DNA of 33,995 nucleotides from Candidatus Thorarchaeota archaeon (lineage in GTDB: Archaea > Asgardarchaeota > Thorarchaeia > Thorarchaeales > Thorarchaeaceae), in the NCBI GenBank assembly GCA_029858305.1, contig JAOUFI010000021.1, forward strand, positions 1-33,995. The letters run 5' to 3'. Each line of letters opens with the position of its first letter. Position 1 is the first letter of the stretch. Of this stretch, positions 24,512 to 32,632 are shown in pieces. The translations under genes and the position numbers were made by a program. The notes under the pieces are model-generated. The model was not told where the DNA came from. It ran no database searches and was given only the letters and a program-made list of their open reading frames with translations.

Positions 24512-26236
24512 TTATGCACCTCTGGATCCTCGTGATTTTCTACGGATAATCTTATTGCAGGAATGGATTGCAGGACACCCATCGCATAAGTCCGGTACAT
24601 CCTCAATGGTCTGTTCTCCTCCTCCAAATAGTAAAACTTGCTCCGCAACCTCAGTTCCTGGAGATGTTTCAGTTTCTTTTGAGGGAGTGGCTCTCTTGAC
24701 CATGCATTTTTGTGATTTTAGATATTCACTTAGGTGTTCCATATCTCCAGCAACTATGACCGCGGTTGGTCCTACTTTTCTAATGACATATGTATTGAAT
24801 TCAGGCATGAGCATTAATGTTTCCAGGTCGCGCTCACGTTGAGTTTCAAAGAGTTGTACATCACTAATTGTTGTGAAGGTTGTTTGAGATGTCCAATCAA
24901 TTATAGACCGCTCAACATTCTTAGGGAGTGGTTTACTACTTTCTTTCTCGAGAAAACCAATCAGGTCTTCTTCACGGGCACCAGTTTCAATAGCTTCAAA
25001 AATTGATTTGTCTGTTATTTTGAAGGTACTCACAACATCTGTTCTGACTGGTTCGGTGAGGAGCATTAGTCTGTAAAGTTTCTGATACTGCATCTCACTC
25101 GTAAAGACAGTAATTTCAAAATTCGGTTGTACAAAGAAAGTATCCCTATGCTCTGGTTTTGGTGATAATTCGGTGTCCTTTAAAACTCGAAGGCCTACAT
25201 CTGTATGTCTAACTGCTAGAAGTTTCTTCCCCTTGTATGCACCCTCAATAAGACCAAGGAGTAGTGGTGTTTCCAAGGCAATCTGTACACGGTCGTCGTC
25301 AACCTGAATCCACTTCAAGGGTTGATTCTCGATGAAAAGCTCGCTCCTAATCCAATCGCGGAGTTCTTCAACTGTGACCCACTCTTCTTTCGTACTTTCT
25401 CTAAGTCTACATATCGCCAAATTAAGGGTATATTCGGTTGGCTGATCCGGTGTTGCCCAGATTGCTCTTGTTCTCCCCAAGGCTGATTGAAGAAGGCGCC
25501 TTGCAACGTGATGCTGTTCTCCAGCAAATAGCAAGTCAACCTTAGAGGGTCGAATCTTATCATCCTCGACGATGGAATATGCGCCCACCTTGCGTGCAAG
25601 TTTTTGTATTAGGTCGAACCTTTCATCAGTTTGCTTTGTCATCGATTCTTTAATTCGGTCCATGTCCCTTTTCGGAAATTCCCATGCTGAAGTCATTCTT
25701 ACCTCATTTTTTGCAATATATGAGAGTAGAAGGAGCAGATCAACTATCAAAGCATCTCGCTCATCTACAATGTGCTTTGCCTTGATAGTCTTCTCCGGCT
25801 GAGGTGTGGGTTTCTTTTCGTAGAATTCCCTTAGGTGTGGTATGAAAAAGTCAAGAACCTTGAATTCTGCAACTTCTCTTCCATATTCCGTTAATCTGCT
25901 CATCATGCGTCGTACAATTACGCCTTTTTTTCGAAGGTCTCTTTCAGTCTGATTTAATTGACCATAACTGTAAATTTTTCTAAATGGCTTGAGTCTATCA
26001 TAACTCATTGCTCCTCCACTTAATGTTAAAATGCCTAGGAGGTCTTTCTCAAGAGCTGAGAAGGTTGAAAAGATATATTCCCTCTGCTTTTCATCTCTCA
26101 TCTTCGTCGCTAGCATTACTATAAGTGAAGAACCAGTATCTTTTCCAGTAACATCGATTCCCCACAATTGGCAAGCTACTAGCAAGTCTTCTCTAAAGAC
26201 ATGTTCCAATTCCTTTTCTAGTGTTTCTTTTGGCAT
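24512..26236 (-). CDS. Stand-alone XPB/Ssl2 N-terminal-type domain protein (Helicase_C_3), no helicase motor
   Basis: The protein has 574 residues and no Walker motifs. The N-terminal ~135 residues look like tandem winged helices (ALEKDLLGILTLSGGAMSYD, TERDLRKKGVIVRR). Residues ~366-490 match the XPB/Ssl2 N-terminal or Helicase_C_3 domain: FFVQPNFEITVF, LYRLMLLTEPVR, FKITDKSIFEAI, then the C-terminal strand FNTYVIRKVGPTAVIV. The C-terminus has C551-x2-C554-x5-C560, a possible zinc or Fe-S site. In some bacteria a separate protein with this domain is encoded beside the XPB helicase, and here an XPB helicase lies about 2.6 kb away. The likely role is damage recognition or an adaptor for that helicase (inference). 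First gene of an operon with the MetE-like gene. Confidence 0.7.
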   Translation of the reverse strand: MPKETLEKELEHVFREDLLVACQLWGIDVTGKDTGSSLIVMLATKMRDEKQREYIFSTFSALEKDLLGILTLSGGAMSYDRLKPFRKIYSYGQLNQTERDLRKKGVIVRRMMSRLTEYGREVAEFKVLDFFIPHLREFYEKKPTPQPEKTIKAKHIVDERDALIVDLLLLLSYIAKNEVRMTSAWEFPKRDMDRIKESMTKQTDERFDLIQKLARKVGAYSIVEDDKIRPSKVDLLFAGEQHHVARRLLQSALGRTRAIWATPDQPTEYTLNLAICRLRESTKEEWVTVEELRDWIRSELFIENQPLKWIQVDDDRVQIALETPLLLGLIEGAYKGKKLLAVRHTDVGLRVLKDTELSPKPEHRDTFFVQPNFEITVFTSEMQYQKLYRLMLLTEPVRTDVVSTFKITDKSIFEAIETGAREEDLIGFLEKESSKPLPKNVERSIIDWTSQTTFTTISDVQLFETQRERDLETLMLMPEFNTYVIRKVGPTAVIVAGDMEHLSEYLKSQKCMVKRATPSKETETSPGTEVAEQVLLFGGGEQTIEDVPDLCDGCPAIHSCNKIIRRKSRGSRGA

Positions 26237-26420
26237 TCTAATGACCCAAGCTCATAATATTCATTGATAACAAGCATGTTCCGGATTTTTCATCATTTAA
26301 GGAGCTTTTGGTTTTGCTACATTTTTATCCTTATTATCTTGAAGTGAACCAATAAAAAACTCGTTTTTTCGAAGAAACAAGCTTATCTTGTATTATTGGA
26401 ACATTTTAACGGGTGCAATC
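26237..26420. promoter_or_regulatory. Divergent promoter region of the Helicase_C_3 and RFC-like genes
   Basis: This 184-bp AT-rich gap contains TCATTTAAGG at 26293-26302; its reverse complement CCTTAAATGA lies ~57 nt before the minus-strand ATG 26236. For the plus gene, T-rich stretches at 26320-26340 (TTTTTATCC) are possible boxes. No gene is seen. Confidence 0.3.
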
Positions 26421-27533
26421 TTGGAACCACTCCTTTGGTGTATAAAGTATCATCCTAGAAAATGGGAAGATTTTGTGGGGCAGGATGTAGTAATAGACCA
26501 TCTCAAGAACCTATCCGAATCAAGTGTTTTACCAAACATGATATTTTATGGTCCGCCAGGAACCGGAAAAACCGCAGCTGCTGAGATCTTCTCAAGAGCA
26601 ATCCTAGGTTCAAGTTATGGAGCGAATTTCAAGTCCCTCAATATTCGAGATATTTGGGATATTTCGATGACTGATGCCAAACGCTCTGTCCAAGATTTAG
26701 CAAAGCTTGATCGTGATAAACGGTCGGAACTCGACGAGTACATGTCCATCATTTACAGAGAAACGCAGTCTGCCCTGAAAGTCAAGGGAAATACAAGACC
26801 GCCAAACAGAAGTCAACTTCTTCAAGAGGCAATTAGATTCTTCGCCTCTACTACAACTGTAACAGATGAAAAAATCAAGATACTTGTGCTGGATGAGGCA
26901 GATGCTCTAACTAACAGCATGCAACAGGCTCTACGTCGCACAATGGAATTATATAACGAATCCTGTCGCTTCATTTTGATCACTCCCACGCTTGCAGGTT
27001 GGAGTCCGGCAGTAATTTCAAGATGTTCAGTCTTGACCTTTCCAGTTCCAAATGATACTGTCATAGCCGAGTATGTTACGGTCATCGCCAAGAAAGAAGG
27101 AGTCCGGATCGAATCAAATGCCGCGCAAGCAATCGCGCGGGAATGTTCTGGAGACCTGCGTCGGGCACTCAATCTACTTCAGATTGCTGCAACTGCGAGT
27201 GACACTATATCTGAAGATATTGTGTATGCTTATTCGCAGACCCATCTTGTTGCCGGCGTAAGGGAGATTGTTTCACTGGCTATTGAGGGGTCTTTTGAAC
27301 CAGCACGAAAGAAGATAAGAAACCTCCTAGCTCTTGATGGATACTCTCCTCAAGAAATACTCGTCGAGATTGAACGTGATCTTGTGACACGTCCCTTTGA
27401 TCCTAACACTCTCAGGAAAGTCTTGAGTAGAGTTGCTGAAATTGATTATCGTGTGACTCAGGGAAAGAATTCATTCATCCATTTGACAGCACTCTTGGCA
27501 TCATTGAGAGAATACGCTGCTGAGATTGTTTAG
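26421..27533 (+). CDS. Clamp-loader (RFC small subunit)-like AAA+ ATPase with unusual insertion
   Basis: The protein has 370 residues from TTG 26421, supported by GGGTG 5 nt upstream. An earlier in-frame TTG at 26388 is possible. WCIKYHPRKWEDFVGQ matches the RFC start (W-x-x-K-Y-R-P-x-x-x-D-D-x-V-G-Q). Walker A GPPGTGKT is at 44-51, Walker B LVLDEADAL with DEAD at 158-161, the RFC-specific QQALRRTME follows, and the arginine-finger S-R-C is at 200-202. Between Walker A and B the usual N-A-S-D-E-R-G is lost and about 45-50 extra residues are inserted, rich in K/R/E. C-terminal collar helices are present. It is catalytically intact by motif but divergent from standard RfcS, so it may load a clamp in repair or form an alternative loader. 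Confidence 0.8.
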   Translation: MEPLLWCIKYHPRKWEDFVGQDVVIDHLKNLSESSVLPNMIFYGPPGTGKTAAAEIFSRAILGSSYGANFKSLNIRDIWDISMTDAKRSVQDLAKLDRDKRSELDEYMSIIYRETQSALKVKGNTRPPNRSQLLQEAIRFFASTTTVTDEKIKILVLDEADALTNSMQQALRRTMELYNESCRFILITPTLAGWSPAVISRCSVLTFPVPNDTVIAEYVTVIAKKEGVRIESNAAQAIARECSGDLRRALNLLQIAATASDTISEDIVYAYSQTHLVAGVREIVSLAIEGSFEPARKKIRNLLALDGYSPQEILVEIERDLVTRPFDPNTLRKVLSRVAEIDYRVTQGKNSFIHLTALLASLREYAAEIV

Positions 27534-27817
27534 CTAATTGGTTCAATATTATCTCTGAATCGTATCCTATCTTCGAGAGTCCAGGAGAGATTCAAGGGGA
27601 GGATCTGTTTATCATACAAGAATTCCGCAAGGATGCCATTATCATCCTTAGATATCATTTCATTGTTCAAGGCCATAGTGAGCATTTTCCTTACATCCGA
27701 AGGTGCCCCATACCGGCATTTAAAGGACAGAAAATCAACAGCATCAACAACCGATACTGGACTTCCTTTCATTCTAAAAAGGTGCGCCAAGATCAATAAC
27801 ATGTCCCTACCATTCAT
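27530..27817 (-). CDS. Small DUF2240-like protein
   Basis: The protein has 95 residues from ATG 27817, chosen because GGTGGAG lies just upstream. An ATG at 27838 would add seven residues, and the frame itself runs back to 27889. The sequence resembles the archaeal DUF2240 family: an N-terminal helix (DMLLILAHLF), a winged-helix-like core (DVRKMLTMALNNEMISKDDNGIL) and a C-terminal P-L-x-L-x-W-T-L-E-D-R segment. Its stop overlaps the convergent RFC-like stop by 4 nt. DUF2240 proteins are thought to be small DNA- or RNA-associated proteins, but the function is not established. Family call by eye only. Confidence 0.55.
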   Translation of the reverse strand: MNGRDMLLILAHLFRMKGSPVSVVDAVDFLSFKCRYGAPSDVRKMLTMALNNEMISKDDNGILAEFLYDKQILPLNLSWTLEDRIRFRDNIEPIS

Positions 27818-27875
27818 GTTCTCCACCGGTGCCGACATCCTTTTAGTAGTTATCGTGTGATTTTGTAGCACGAAG

Positions 27876-28835
27876 ATGAAAAATCCCATTACAAGAATTC
27901 ATGGGCACACCATAGAAGAAATACAAAACTTACTGCAAAGTTCGTGTGAACTCGTTCAGAATGATATGGTTCTTGGTACATCATCACTCGGTGGATGGTC
28001 AAACATCAATATTCGAGGTACTTATGAAGGGTCAAATTTCATTCTTAAACTACCATGGTCAATAAAGCACTTTGACTCAAATCCATATTCTGAATTAAAC
28101 GAATTACTAATCTATCTCAGCAGAGCTAAACTGGCTTCTCCTCCGATAGCCATAGGCAGACTCCACGACAGAAATGAAACTCCATTCATGCTCCTTCACT
28201 ATCTTGATGGTAGTTTTCATCCCTCAATAGCTGATGCATCCAGAGAAGAATTACTGGCACTCAGAAATACTCTTTATGAGTTATCCCACCAGAAACCTCC
28301 TGGTCGAAGAAAATATGCAACTCCCTTCGACTACTTCGCCAAGTTTTATGATGACATTGCTAATCATAGCGCCCTCTCTAGAGGTTCCAAAGAGGTGATG
28401 GCTCTTGTAAGCTCGTTTCAAGAGCATCATAAGATCTTATCCCCGAAAATAGAACGGCTTGAAGAGTGGTCAAGAGCCCTCATGCATGGCGATCTATGGG
28501 AACCTAATATATTATTTCGAGATGGAAAAGTCTGCTTGCTTGATTTTGAATTCTGTTCATATGGAGATGAGATATACGATTTAGCCTATCTATTAGAAGC
28601 CAAAGAAAATTCTCTAACAGACAGACTCCCAGATATTCTCTATGCTGACTATTTGAAGGATGTCAATTCTTACAGACCCATTGCTCTCATAGCTCTCATT
28701 AGTTGGTCTCTTGATAGACTCCTTTTCATGGATGCGGGTCATGTTGAACCAAATCTGAACACTCCCTTGATCAAGAAAAACATGCTAAGATACACACACG
28801 CAAAAATCTCTCGACTTATTTCAATCACAAATTAA
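27876..28835 (+). CDS. APH/choline kinase-family phosphotransferase
   Basis: The protein has 319 residues from ATG 27876. The N-lobe has GTSSLGGWSNINIRG (34-48) and FILKLPW with K58 as the likely ATP-binding lysine. The catalytic loop is HGDLWEPN (204-211), the metal site LLDFEF (221-226), then YGDEIYDLAYLL, the APH/choline kinase signature. It should transfer phosphate to a small-molecule hydroxyl; resistance to aminoglycosides cannot be assumed, since most archaeal members have unknown substrates. No ribosome site is visible and the gap to the divergent DUF2240-like gene is short (58 nt), so a short leader is likely. Its stop overlaps that of the convergent XPB gene by 4 nt. Confidence 0.85.
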   Translation: MKNPITRIHGHTIEEIQNLLQSSCELVQNDMVLGTSSLGGWSNINIRGTYEGSNFILKLPWSIKHFDSNPYSELNELLIYLSRAKLASPPIAIGRLHDRNETPFMLLHYLDGSFHPSIADASREELLALRNTLYELSHQKPPGRRKYATPFDYFAKFYDDIANHSALSRGSKEVMALVSSFQEHHKILSPKIERLEEWSRALMHGDLWEPNILFRDGKVCLLDFEFCSYGDEIYDLAYLLEAKENSLTDRLPDILYADYLKDVNSYRPIALIALISWSLDRLLFMDAGHVEPNLNTPLIKKNMLRYTHAKISRLISITN

Positions 28836-30538
28836 GTGAAGAAGCTCTCGGGTGGCTTTTCCCAAATGTTCTCATCTGCAGAAGCAATCACATATTGGTA
28901 CCCTTGTTCTGTGAGGAATAATTGTCGTTTTGCTGCAAAATCCATGTCTCTAGTATCTTTGGTAACTAGAGAGTAGAATCGAGCGAAACTTCCATCGGTC
29001 TTTGGTCTAAGAATTCTTCCTAGGCGTTGAGCCTCCTCTTGGCGTGATCCGAACGTGCCTGAAACCTGGATTGCCACATTCGCGTCTGGTAGGTCAATTG
29101 CAAAGTTTGCTACCTTTGACACAATGAGAATTTTTTCTTCACCCTCCCTAAAAGCATCATAAAGTCGTTCTCTCTCCTCATTGCTAGTCTTGCCTGTTAT
29201 TAGGGGTGCCCCAACGTCGTTGGCAATGAGGCCAAGTTGATCAAGATACATACCAATGACAAGTACATTGTCATCTTTATGATGAGCAAGTATTTTGTTT
29301 ATGATTTCAATCTTGTCTGGATTCTCTGCAGCTATTCTATACTTCTTCCGATCTTCTGCGATAGCATACTGTCTTCTCATATTATCCGGAAGGTCAAGTC
29401 TGATCTCATAACAAATCGCGGTGGCAATCCATCCTTGATCTTCCAATAATTTCCAAGGCATATCAAATCGTTTAGGTCCAATTAGACTGAAGACATCTTC
29501 CTCCTTGCCATCCTCTCTAACGAGTGTTGCGGTAAGTCCTAGTCTTCTAGTAGCTTGGATTGCTGCGGTAGCTCTAAAGACTGGTGCTGGAAGAAGATGA
29601 ACCTCATCATAGATTAATAGGCCCCAGTTTCTCGCTTGGAATATCTTGAAGTGTTCGAACTCACCATCTCTCGATTTTCGCCAGGTCAAGATTTGATATG
29701 TGGCAACAGTGACTGGGCGTACTTCCTTTGCATCCCCTGTATATTCTCCTATTTCTTCAGGTCTAAGAGTCGTCTTATCTAGAAGCTCGTGAATCCACTG
29801 TCTAACTGCAATTACATTCGGACATAGAATCAGTGTGGAGGTCTGCAGTTTATGCATGGCTCCTATTCCTACCATTGTTTTGCCAGCGCCACATGGCAGA
29901 ACTACCACTCCCGAACCTCCCCTTTCTCCGCCACCTGCATAGAATGTCGCAACCGAGTCATCTTGATAGGCTCTGAGTTTCCAAGCTTTTCCTTCAAGTG
30001 TCATTGTTCGGATTTCAAATGGAAGATGTTCTCCCTCGACATAACCTGCAATATCTTCTACTGGATGACCAATCTCAATCAGTGCATGTTTAATGAAACC
30101 TCGCTGTGACTCATCGACTCTAAATGTGACATCATCAACTCGATCGATGAGGTATTGCGTGATTTTAGAATTCGCCCAGATCTCCTCTGCGAGGTCTTCA
30201 TTCTCACAGAGCAAGAGAAGATCGAGTCCGTCCTTGTAGAGTGAAAGTTGTCCGTATCGAGACATATAGTCTATAATCTCACGAGAAATATTGCCTGGAA
30301 TAGGATATTTTGCAAACTCCTCTAAAGCTGCAATGACCTCATTTGGAGTCATCCCCATTGCAGCAGCATTCCAAAGACTTAGGGGCGAAATTCTGTATGT
30401 ATGTACATACTCTGGACTTTTCACAAGTTCAGCAAAACGAGCTAATGAATCTCTAGCATCCGCATACAAGGGATTGTCAACTTCTAGGAGGACCGATTTA
30501 TCAGATTGCACGATAAGCGGATTACTCAGATTCGCCAT
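28832..30538 (-). CDS. XPB-type DNA repair helicase (bacterial-style domain layout)
   Basis: The protein has 568 residues. The N-terminal domain (~1-100: PLIVQSDKSVLLEV, ALEEFAKYPIP, MSRYGQLSL) is the XPB N-terminal domain in the form found in bacterial XPB. A damage-recognition-like region follows, then SF2 motifs: I LPCGAGKT (214-221), II DEVH (311-314), III LTATL (335-339), the R-E-D motif (341-343) and VI QRLGRILRP (504-512). It is a 3'-5' ATP-dependent helicase for nucleotide excision repair or transcription-linked opening. Archaeal XPB usually sits beside the nuclease Bax1; none is seen here. The layout suggests bacterial origin or an ancient shared form. ATG 30538 was chosen by fit to the family start. 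Confidence 0.92.
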   Translation of the reverse strand: MANLSNPLIVQSDKSVLLEVDNPLYADARDSLARFAELVKSPEYVHTYRISPLSLWNAAAMGMTPNEVIAALEEFAKYPIPGNISREIIDYMSRYGQLSLYKDGLDLLLLCENEDLAEEIWANSKITQYLIDRVDDVTFRVDESQRGFIKHALIEIGHPVEDIAGYVEGEHLPFEIRTMTLEGKAWKLRAYQDDSVATFYAGGGERGGSGVVVLPCGAGKTMVGIGAMHKLQTSTLILCPNVIAVRQWIHELLDKTTLRPEEIGEYTGDAKEVRPVTVATYQILTWRKSRDGEFEHFKIFQARNWGLLIYDEVHLLPAPVFRATAAIQATRRLGLTATLVREDGKEEDVFSLIGPKRFDMPWKLLEDQGWIATAICYEIRLDLPDNMRRQYAIAEDRKKYRIAAENPDKIEIINKILAHHKDDNVLVIGMYLDQLGLIANDVGAPLITGKTSNEERERLYDAFREGEEKILIVSKVANFAIDLPDANVAIQVSGTFGSRQEEAQRLGRILRPKTDGSFARFYSLVTKDTRDMDFAAKRQLFLTEQGYQYVIASADENIWEKPPESFFT

Positions 30539-30666
30539 TTTCTTTAACTTCCAGATTATCTTGATTTTATTCGCCAGTACTTTTCAACTAGGCAGAAATC
30601 GAAGAACGGCGCATTCTTAGCGTGATAAATCCTTCCTTCATGGCCGTATTTTTTGTTGTAACCTCT

Positions 30667-30677
30667 AGTTATATTAG
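30667..30677 (+). promoter_or_regulatory. TATA-like box for the MFS transporter gene
   Basis: AGTTATATTAG ends 38 nt before ATG 30716 in the 177-bp divergent gap after the XPB gene. Confidence 0.45.
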
Positions 30678-30715
30678 CACCATAAATACGATGAAAGGAG
30701 CACGAGGACTGTGGC

Positions 30716-32149
30716 ATGTCAAGCAGTACTGAAACGATTCGGAGGACGAGTTTGTATCGAAACCCCCGTGTATTGGTCTTGGGTATTGATGCACTGCTTA
30801 TCATGCTTGGATTTGGGATAGTCGCTCCGTCAATGTCATATTATCTAATTGCACTTGAGGGTGGTTTGACACAACCTCCTGGTCCTGGTTATATCGTACC
30901 TCCAGAAGTTGTTGCTGAATTTTCCCTGATACTTGGCGTGATGATGGCTGCTTTCATGGGAACACGTACTCTATTAGCTAGATACTGGGGCGGAGCATCT
31001 GATACACATGGACGGAAACCTATCATCATGATTGGACTAGCAGGTTATGTTCTCCTGCTCATTCTCTTTGGATTGTCGCAAAATTGGATTCAGATGCTAG
31101 CAGTTCGAGCTTTCCAAGGTGTGGTATCTGCGATGGTCTGGCCAACAGCTGAAGCAGCTCTAATGGATATTGTTGGTCCCTTGCGAAGGGGTGAGGGAAT
31201 GGGACTTTATATGGTTCTTTCTAACATTGGATTTGTTCTTGGTCCTGGTGTTGGGGGGCTTCTCTATAATTATTGTAGAGACTTTTTGTTACTACCAGTT
31301 CCTGATGTTTTTAGGGTACCATACTTTATTGGTGCTCTAATAACTCTCCCAGCAGTACTTGTGACAGCAATTATTCTAAGAGAAACAGCGCCAGGAAAGA
31401 TTGAAGCAGATTCTAAGAAACGTGAATTATTACAAGCTCCATCTTCCGAGGTCCATACTGCGAAGGTCATTAATCCATCTACGGATGAAGATGAGATGAC
31501 TCCTAAAAGGCAGAAAATGATCTATGTGCTTTACGTGATGTCTGCGTTCAATGGTGTTGCAATGGGATTAGGTCAACCTATATTCCAGCTCTTTCTAATG
31601 AGTAGAATCACCACAGATATCGGTCTCATTGGACTAGTAATCTCAGGAGCAGGAGCTGTTGGATTGCTGTTCTCAGTACCCGCAGGCCGATATTCAGACA
31701 AAAAAGGAAGGAAAGGTCTTGCTGTTTGGGGGGCAGTTGGGGCAAGGGCAAGTCTAGCAGTGTTGCCACTTACAACTGACCTTGTACAAACGAGTGCAAT
31801 ATGGATTGGGCAATCAGCTGCAATGTCTGCTTCACAACCTGCGATGAGAGCAATACAAGCTGATATAGTTCCCTGGAATCTGCGTGGTAAACTCTTCGGT
31901 ACAATTCAAGCCTTCTTCAATGCAGGGGCTACTTTCGGACCAATTGTTGGTGGAGCTCTGTTTGCGTATTTTTCATTGATTCTCATTCCACTTGGACCAC
32001 TGGTGATTGATGGAATTGTTGTGCCATTCTGGTTGGCTTCCATTCTGGGAATCATTGGAGCATTTTTAATCTGGAAATATGTCGATGAAACCAGACCTGT
32101 CGAAATTGTAAAAGCAGATATAGACGAAATTGTGGCTGATGCTACTTAG
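30716..32149 (+). CDS. Major facilitator superfamily (MFS) transporter
   Basis: The protein has 477 residues with about 12 predicted membrane helices. MFS motif A appears in both halves: GGASDTHGRKP (92-102) and GRYSDKKGRKG (~323-333). The conserved glycine-rich helix SNIGFVLGPGVGG follows the first six-helix half. The two halves are joined by a ~60-residue charged cytosolic loop (LRETAPGKIEADSKKRELLQ and onward). The long outer loop after helix 1 (PPGPGYIVPPEVV) is unusual. The substrate cannot be told; multidrug or metabolite efflux is the usual default. ATG 30716 follows GAGG with an acceptable gap. Confidence 0.9.
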   Translation: MSSSTETIRRTSLYRNPRVLVLGIDALLIMLGFGIVAPSMSYYLIALEGGLTQPPGPGYIVPPEVVAEFSLILGVMMAAFMGTRTLLARYWGGASDTHGRKPIIMIGLAGYVLLLILFGLSQNWIQMLAVRAFQGVVSAMVWPTAEAALMDIVGPLRRGEGMGLYMVLSNIGFVLGPGVGGLLYNYCRDFLLLPVPDVFRVPYFIGALITLPAVLVTAIILRETAPGKIEADSKKRELLQAPSSEVHTAKVINPSTDEDEMTPKRQKMIYVLYVMSAFNGVAMGLGQPIFQLFLMSRITTDIGLIGLVISGAGAVGLLFSVPAGRYSDKKGRKGLAVWGAVGARASLAVLPLTTDLVQTSAIWIGQSAAMSASQPAMRAIQADIVPWNLRGKLFGTIQAFFNAGATFGPIVGGALFAYFSLILIPLGPLVIDGIVVPFWLASILGIIGAFLIWKYVDETRPVEIVKADIDEIVADAT

Positions 32150-32164
32150 GTAATTCCAATTCTC

Positions 32165-32188
32165 GCGGTGACCGCAACGCCTATATAC
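32165..32188 (+). promoter_or_regulatory. Dyad GCGGT-G-ACCGC next to TATA box CTATATAC
   Basis: An 11-bp inverted repeat sits immediately upstream of a canonical TATA box, in the position of the TFB recognition element or an activator/repressor site. The nearest downstream start codon (32217) is 29 nt from the TATA box. Confidence 0.45.
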
Positions 32189-32241
32189 TTCTAGTTCGGG
32201 GAAACTTCTTGATTTTATGGAATCGGAGGTGCAAAATAACA

Positions 32242-32298
32242 ATGACTGTTATAGACATTAATCTATATGATACCTGCACCACCGTTGAGGATGTCTAA
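32242..32298 (+). CDS. Possible 18-residue microORF
   Basis: ATG 32242 to TAA 32298 encodes MTVIDINLYDTCTTVEDV. It is preceded by GGAGGTG at a 10-nt gap and by a TATA box at 32181-32188. It could be a leader peptide, a small protein or a remnant of a larger gene's start; there is no homology evidence. Confidence 0.25.
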   Translation: MTVIDINLYDTCTTVEDV

Positions 32299-32619
32299 CC
32301 AGCATCCGCTGCTTCTGTGAGCCTTCATTCATTTCACGCATCATGTGTGAAGATGCTATGAAGCACAATGCGTGCTGTAGGTCTCTGTTTTTCGGATATT
32401 CATGTGCTACTAACATATGATGCGTGTAACTCGTCAATGAGAGTGTAAGAAAAGTTGCATAAAGAAAACACAAGCAGCCATACGGGCTCTTCAACGCAAA
32501 GAACAAGCAGCCCAAACGCAGTGGAAAATACCAGTCTGATGAAGGACCGGTCAAAGCGTAGACAAAGCAAGAAGCTTACAGTCCAACACATCAGGGAGAT
32601 GTACTCTCCAGGACCATCA

Positions 32620-32628
32620 GAGGTGATC
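32620..32628 (+). promoter_or_regulatory. Strong ribosome binding site for the RIO1-type gene
   Basis: GAGGTGATC, a near-complete anti-16S match, ends 4 nt before ATG 32633. Confidence 0.7.
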
Positions 32629-32632
32629 TAGA

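Larger units (their letters stand above)
32150..32632 (+). other. 483-bp intergenic stretch with a promoter-like start, short ORFs and no recognisable gene
   Basis: GCGGT-G-ACCGC (32165-32175), an odd-length dyad, lies just upstream of a good TATA box CTATATAC (32181-32188). An ATG at 32217 and a perfect GGAGGTG (32225-32231) follow, with a second ATG at 32242 that opens an 18-codon frame to 32298. After that only short frames occur. The last, 32449-32631, is open for 61 codons and ends one base before the RIO1 ATG, but it has no ribosome site. A short direct repeat ACAAGCAGCC occurs at 32470 and 32503. It may be a long mRNA leader, a small RNA or a decayed gene. Confidence 0.45.

Noticed and set aside
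26822..27172. 116-codon minus-strand frame inside the RFC-like gene
   Set aside because: Antisense to Walker B and the arginine-finger region of a clear AAA+ gene; a shadow frame.
27876..28835. Aminoglycoside resistance gene
   Set aside because: Only the general APH/choline-kinase fold is visible; nothing supports an antibiotic substrate.
32258..32554. 98-codon minus-strand frame in the intergenic gap
   Set aside because: Cys/His/Leu-rich, low-complexity-like composition unlike the neighbouring proteins, no ribosome site, and antisense to the promoter-like elements.
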